Assembly: GCA_025041195.1 (NCBI GenBank) | Contig: JAKCFM010000001.1 | Span: forward strand, 1,054,001 to 1,118,000 | From: Halobacteriales archaeon YIM A00013 | GTDB lineage: Archaea; Halobacteriota; Halobacteria; Halobacteriales; Haloarculaceae | Direction of reading: 5' to 3' | DNA length: 64,000 nt | In this document: positions 61,501 to 64,000 of the stretch, one piece after another | Position numbering within the stretch: the stretch's first letter is position 1 | How the letters are laid out: the number at the start of each line of letters is the position of its first letter | Notes under the pieces: generated by a model | The model's input: the letters and a program-made list of their open reading frames with translations, nothing else | The model's database searches: none | Told to the model about the DNA's origin: nothing | Made by a program: the position numbers and the translations under genes

Positions 61501-61698
61501 GGACGTACGCACGGTGAGTTCGATCGCTATCTCCGGGACAACTGGGACGGCTTTGACGATGCAGATCTTCCCTCACTTGATCCGCCATCACACGAATCAT
61601 CGCACCCTGAGAACAATGATAACGGCGTTTCGGAACTGTTTTCAGATAAGCCTGCAACGAACGGCGAGGAGTACACCGAACCCTACGGCGAACAGTGA
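58525..61698 (+). CDS. VirB4-type ATPase with N-terminal membrane hairpin (VirB3-VirB4-like fusion)
   Basis: Protein of 1057 residues. A two-helix membrane hairpin near the N-terminus (about 35-78, AFAVPVAAFVIALLAW and ALAFTITLVALPVVLYLTY) is of VirB3/PrgI type. A long VirB4-like middle domain follows, then an FtsK/HerA/VirB4-class motor. Walker A is GQTRSGKT (613-620), Walker B is IIFLIDEAH (852-860). Other family marks are VVDGEQTINPFDI, the LWFVTQSPREF sensor segment and an arginine-bearing QNRLQAEFVRNAA. It energises pilus assembly and substrate transfer in type IV secretion (family knowledge). It begins 57 bases after the VirB6-like gene and ends 6 bases from the convergent hflX. Confidence 0.85.
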   Translation: MDPSTNDNSSSVSGLILPHVDTTVTIKGIVTFDNMYAFAVPVAAFVIALLAWSINFYMVAALAFTITLVALPVVLYLTYTNPYYLSSWERIERFVESRRLQQKFPYQYHETLGREIHGVKRLYPDGTAKMNDGRRVGLIGVEGMNACRITDEQASTYVETLTSGIDEQIKDLPFSIYATSANFDPESLVKHLSEQSTAIEESSRETDSKTKQYISELLSDVTSWFIETESEMWEANRWEYFIIVSVHPDELHVDPISERTGIIPRLIPFSSTNEDEQRQAIETELRAELDNRMATFESALSSVKGINSERAGVLDTTRVLLRYWSGEPNLTHGSEIQRSMADDDSRVNVGESPTERLLTPSKLDAADGRIEVGDELCKTFCVMGWPVEPPPMFLANLFTMRTANVDVKLHVGPEHKQATIDELERLYADVESEEMERVQKMDASKIQIQNDKDAVRKMYLLLRNTTAQPWKVSMYVTVRVGPEEAHEYATKTGRSGDSLYLSKVRALEDACDDVLEVLTSAPAGLGPRQPSTDVSALDMFESSSPTGTDLYHEKGDKPKRTRMLGGAVAATFPWCAGVMQEPGGLRFGRNKQNGSAIFADPFERGAPHMLTLGQTRSGKTYSVETALAEWFCSDPSRSLIVCDTEQGFEGLTQLCGGTHIVVDGEQTINPFDIHRPPQRVREANIGGSSHFQMKIDEVTSFFAGILRAQGIDPSPYISTIEDAVQQTYETRGISHDPATHATDSPTITDFVDVLEQMLTTPERFTFTGHEREAEQRVRVVSDLLDKLSGFKENRKYHHMVGETDTGILDSETDMAYIDLSQFNEASEADKSVMLHLIFGQVYQKVKRTAGEIIFLIDEAHFLLHSEEMIEYLQDAARSWARYDAALWFVTQSPREFIQRARSVGAGQENQRRTILDQCSIIQTFRTPRIETEMLMDGLGQNRLQAEFVRNAAVTGSTESQYSECLIHFQDREGWWESHIEASPFEDLVWNYAGRTHGEFDRYLRDNWDGFDDADLPSLDPPSHESSHPENNDNGVSELFSDKPATNGEEYTEPYGEQ

Positions 61699-61704
61699 TC
61701 AAAA

Positions 61705-63024
61705 CTACTCCGCTGTGACAGAAATAGATCCGGCTCGAGAGCGAGAGCGCTCAACGATTGCTGGACGAGCCTCGAAATCGATCACTACCTGTTCGCCGTA
61801 GGTAACATCGTTTACGTTCGCATTGTCGTGAATCCACGATACGAGACTCATTGTGTCGTCAGTCATCGGTAGCACGAGTCGTTCTCGTTCGTAGGGGGGC
61901 AGTTCACGATCGACCCGTTCGAGTAGCTCTTCAACGCCAGTTCCGTTACGGGCACTTACCGTCACCGGATTGGGAGCGAGCGCTGAGAGTTCGTCCATCC
62001 GTCGCGCTCGTTTTTCAGCATCGAGCCGATCGATCTTGTTCAACACCGTTACGATTGGCGCTTCATTGCGTTCGTACAGCGTGTCGTGACAGGTAACGAG
62101 CTTCTCTCTAATTGCTTCGATGGGTTCGGAAACATCAACGACTAATAACACCAGATCGGCGCGATACACCGCATCGAGCGTGGACTTAAAGGACTCAACA
62201 AGCCAGTGGGGAAGTTCGGATACGAATCCGACGGTGTCAGTCAACAACACGTCTCGACGATCCATATCTACTCGCCGCGTTGTCGTGCCGAGGGTGGTGA
62301 ACAGCTGATCCTCAGAGGCAGCCGTCGTATCGAGATCGGGGTGCCGATCTTCGTTCTCGTCGACGGCAAGATCGCTTGCAAGCTGGCGCAACAGGGTTGA
62401 TTTTCCGGCGTTTGTGTATCCAGCGAGTGCAACGAGGTCAAACCCAGATTCACGTCGGTGTTCCCGACGCTGTTGTTCGTCAGCCGCAATCTGTGATAGC
62501 TCCTCGTTGATCCGACTGATGCGCTTTTTGATATCCTGTTCTCGGCTATCATCGTACTCACCGAGTCCCATAAAGCCGGGACGCTCATCCCGTTTTGCCA
62601 GGCTAACCTTCGCCTCAACACGAGGCAGCTCGTATCTCAACTCGGCTAGCTCAACCTGCAGCTGAGCGGTTTTCGTCTGTGCTCGCTGGCCAAAAATATC
62701 CAGAATCAATCTGAATCGGTCGATAACGCTCACTCCATCCGGGAGACGAGTTCCCAGGTTGAACGTCTGATACGGCCCGAGTCGATTGTCGAAAATGACG
62801 GCTGTGCTCTCAGTTTGTGAAACCAGTTGCGCGAGCTCGTCTACCTTCCCAGAACCGAGACAGAGCGCTGGATCTTCCGTTCGAGTCTGGGTGATCTCAC
62901 CGGACACCGTGTAGCCACCGGAACGGGCGAGTTCTTTGATTTCGTCCGTTTCCGGTGGACCGGTGTTGGGATCTGCCCGCGCTGCGATTACGGCGTGGTC
63001 CGTAGCGGTCGGTGTTCCCGTCAC
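61705..63024 (-). CDS. hflX: Ribosome-associated GTPase HflX
   Basis: GTPase of 439 residues of the Obg/HflX superfamily. The N-terminal HflX domain (about 1-190) has GSGKVDELAQL, VIFDNRLGPYQTFNL, RFRLILDIFGQRAQTKTAQLQVELAELRYELPR and a helical hairpin. The G domain follows: G1 GYTNAGKSTLL, G3 DTVGFVSELPHWL, G4 NKID, then SARNGTGVEELL. HflX splits or rescues ribosomes in bacteria, and archaeal members bind the large subunit. It is transcribed in the same direction as SBDS upstream of it. Confidence 0.94.
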   Translation of the reverse strand: MTGTPTATDHAVIAARADPNTGPPETDEIKELARSGGYTVSGEITQTRTEDPALCLGSGKVDELAQLVSQTESTAVIFDNRLGPYQTFNLGTRLPDGVSVIDRFRLILDIFGQRAQTKTAQLQVELAELRYELPRVEAKVSLAKRDERPGFMGLGEYDDSREQDIKKRISRINEELSQIAADEQQRREHRRESGFDLVALAGYTNAGKSTLLRQLASDLAVDENEDRHPDLDTTAASEDQLFTTLGTTTRRVDMDRRDVLLTDTVGFVSELPHWLVESFKSTLDAVYRADLVLLVVDVSEPIEAIREKLVTCHDTLYERNEAPIVTVLNKIDRLDAEKRARRMDELSALAPNPVTVSARNGTGVEELLERVDRELPPYERERLVLPMTDDTMSLVSWIHDNANVNDVTYGEQVVIDFEARPAIVERSRSRAGSISVTAE

Positions 63025-63077
63025 TCACGAGGAGGTAGCAGGTCTGTATACTTAACAGTCCGGGCGTGGCTGGATTG

Positions 63078-63803
63078 TCACCTCGTTCCGAGTTCGTCCT
63101 CATCTTTTACAACTCGGGTTTCGGCTTCGCCGCTTGAAACCTCATTCACAAGATCGTAAAAGTCGTTTTGCATCCCTGCTGGGAACTCGATGACACCCAC
63201 CCACGAGCCGTCTGACTGCCACTCTTCGCGTTCTAGTTCGCCGAACTGTCGAATCTTTGCCTGGCCACTGCCGGCGTAATCGGAGGGGAGTCGAACGGCA
63301 ATTATGATTTCATCGAAGCGAATCGGAATGATTGGCCGAAGCGCATCCAGTGCGTCGTCTATCTGTCGTTCGACCGGTTCCATCGGATCAACGGAAAAGC
63401 CTGCTTCTTCGAGGGCCCGTTCGATCCGTTCTGGAGGATGGGGAGCATTGTCCATCTGTGGATTCACTGCGTTTCGCGTGATGCGATCGACGAGCTGGCG
63501 GTGTTTTCGATCCTGCATTTCCCGTCGCTGGTCGGCAGTGATCTGGATATCACCGCGTCGAATTACCTCGGGAATGATCTCAAGAGGGTCGGTCGTCTCA
63601 AAAACCGTCTCAAGATCATCGGCCGCCGGACGATCCCCAGTTGCTGCGTCCTCAAAGACGTCTTCAGCTGCGATAACGGCCTCAAGATCGCCATCGAACT
63701 CGTCACGTTTGATCGAAAGCGCAGCATCAGGATCAACAAGCACTTCGAATCTGGCACCATGTGACTCGAGTCGTGCGGTAACGGCTTCGTCAAGCGATAT
63801 CAT
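63078..63803 (-). CDS. Ribosome maturation factor SBDS homologue
   Basis: Protein of 241 residues with the three-domain SBDS architecture. The N-terminal FYSH-type domain includes RFEVLVDPDAALSIKR and ETTDPLEIIPEVIRRGDIQI. The helical middle includes HRQLVDRITRNAVNPQ and PHPPERIERALEEA. The C-terminal ferredoxin-like domain includes LRPIIPIRFDEIIIAVRLP. SBDS acts in late maturation of the large ribosomal subunit. In archaea it commonly follows the proteasome alpha gene, as it appears to do here. Confidence 0.93.
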   Translation of the reverse strand: MISLDEAVTARLESHGARFEVLVDPDAALSIKRDEFDGDLEAVIAAEDVFEDAATGDRPAADDLETVFETTDPLEIIPEVIRRGDIQITADQRREMQDRKHRQLVDRITRNAVNPQMDNAPHPPERIERALEEAGFSVDPMEPVERQIDDALDALRPIIPIRFDEIIIAVRLPSDYAGSGQAKIRQFGELEREEWQSDGSWVGVIEFPAGMQNDFYDLVNEVSSGEAETRVVKDEDELGTR

Positions 63804-63875
63804 GGATACTGACTACAGGGAGCGACGGTAAGTGTGTTCTCCTGTGGACCGACGAACCGTTACGGTCGGCTACAG

Positions 63876-64000
63876 TTACTCCTCGGTGTCAGTCTCGTCA
63901 GCCAGCACGTCGTGTTCTTCGAGGTGTTCCGTCACGAGTTCGTCATCGAGCACGGAGTACTGCCCATCTGCGACGGTGACGGTCGCCACACTCAGGCCAG
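63876..64000 (-). CDS. psmA: Proteasome subunit alpha, C-terminal fragment (runs off the window)
   Basis: Only the last ~40 codons are inside the window. They read SVATVTVADGQYSVLDDELV, then TEHLEEHDVLADETDTEE and the stop at 63876. A VxVATV strand followed by an acidic helical tail matches the C-terminus of haloarchaeal proteasome alpha subunits. The position immediately upstream of SBDS is the classical archaeal psmA-SBDS order, which is the strongest part of the argument because the fragment is short. Confidence 0.65.
   Translation of the reverse strand, partial: GLSVATVTVADGQYSVLDDELVTEHLEEHDVLADETDTEE

Noticed and set aside
56639-61698. Integrated plasmid or virus
   Set aside because: No integrase, relaxase, replication protein, tRNA attachment site or flanking direct repeats were seen; only the three secretion-like genes are present.
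1-64000. tRNA, rRNA or CRISPR features
   Set aside because: No T-loop/acceptor patterns, rRNA signatures or regularly spaced direct repeats were found on reading both strands; a covariance-model scan was not possible here.

Overview
The window is chromosomal DNA from a halophilic archaeon (class Halobacteria). Evidence: acidic proteins, Tat (twin-arginine) rather than Sec signals on several secreted proteins, HalOD1, DUF7344, DUF1616 and TRAM proteins, leaderless-looking promoters with a TATA box about 27 bases before the start codon, and a psmA-SBDS end of the archaeal proteasome/exosome gene string at the right edge. The genus cannot be fixed from sequence alone. No tRNA, rRNA, CRISPR array or complete insertion sequence was seen.

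Layout. 0-1.3 kb: a PiT phosphate permease. 1.5-10.2 kb: an acyl-CoA catabolic block. Two crotonases, a beta-keto acid cleavage enzyme and a dienoyl-CoA-reductase-like SDR are chained by 4-base ATGA overlaps; around them lie a biotin-dependent carboxyltransferase subunit, an acyl-CoA ligase, an acyl-CoA dehydrogenase and an SCP2-like protein. 10.4-11.9 kb: a degenerate M24 protein and a TRAM protein. 12.2-16.0 kb: a very large Tat-exported heparinase II/III-type lyase. 16.2-17.6 kb: two micro-proteins and two HTH proteins.

17.9-42.3 kb: a cell-surface glycan region. It holds a DUF1616 membrane protein, three alkaline-phosphatase/sulfatase-fold enzymes, a tight operon (Gfo/Idh dehydrogenase, GT2, UDP-GlcNAc 2-epimerase, deacetylase-like, FemAB-like, alpha/alpha-barrel-like), a second FemAB-like gene, a DUF354 protein, GT4, an Asp-box propeller, a large polytopic membrane protein, a flippase and another Gfo/Idh enzyme. 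Two DUF7344 winged-helix membrane proteins bracket the central operon.

42.7-44.7 kb: a Tat-exported beta-helix protein. 44.7-49.3 kb: housekeeping genes (SurE, Rsm22-like methyltransferase, TyrA, M24 peptidase) and a micro-protein. 50.1-54.0 kb: a sugar-catabolic set (ThuA, xylose-isomerase-like TIM barrel, Gfo/Idh, SMP-30). 54.0-56.3 kb: two exported proteins on the minus strand. The protein at 54.0 kb shares a repeated, unnamed ~85-residue module with the beta-helix protein at 42.7 kb.

56.6-61.7 kb: the most striking part, a three-gene module resembling the core of a type IV secretion/conjugation or DNA-transfer machine. It encodes a VirB2-like two-helix pilin candidate, a VirB6/TrbL/CedA-like polytopic protein, and a VirB4-type ATPase with an N-terminal two-helix membrane hairpin. 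It sits beside hflX, SBDS and psmA, with no relaxase or coupling protein visible in the window.
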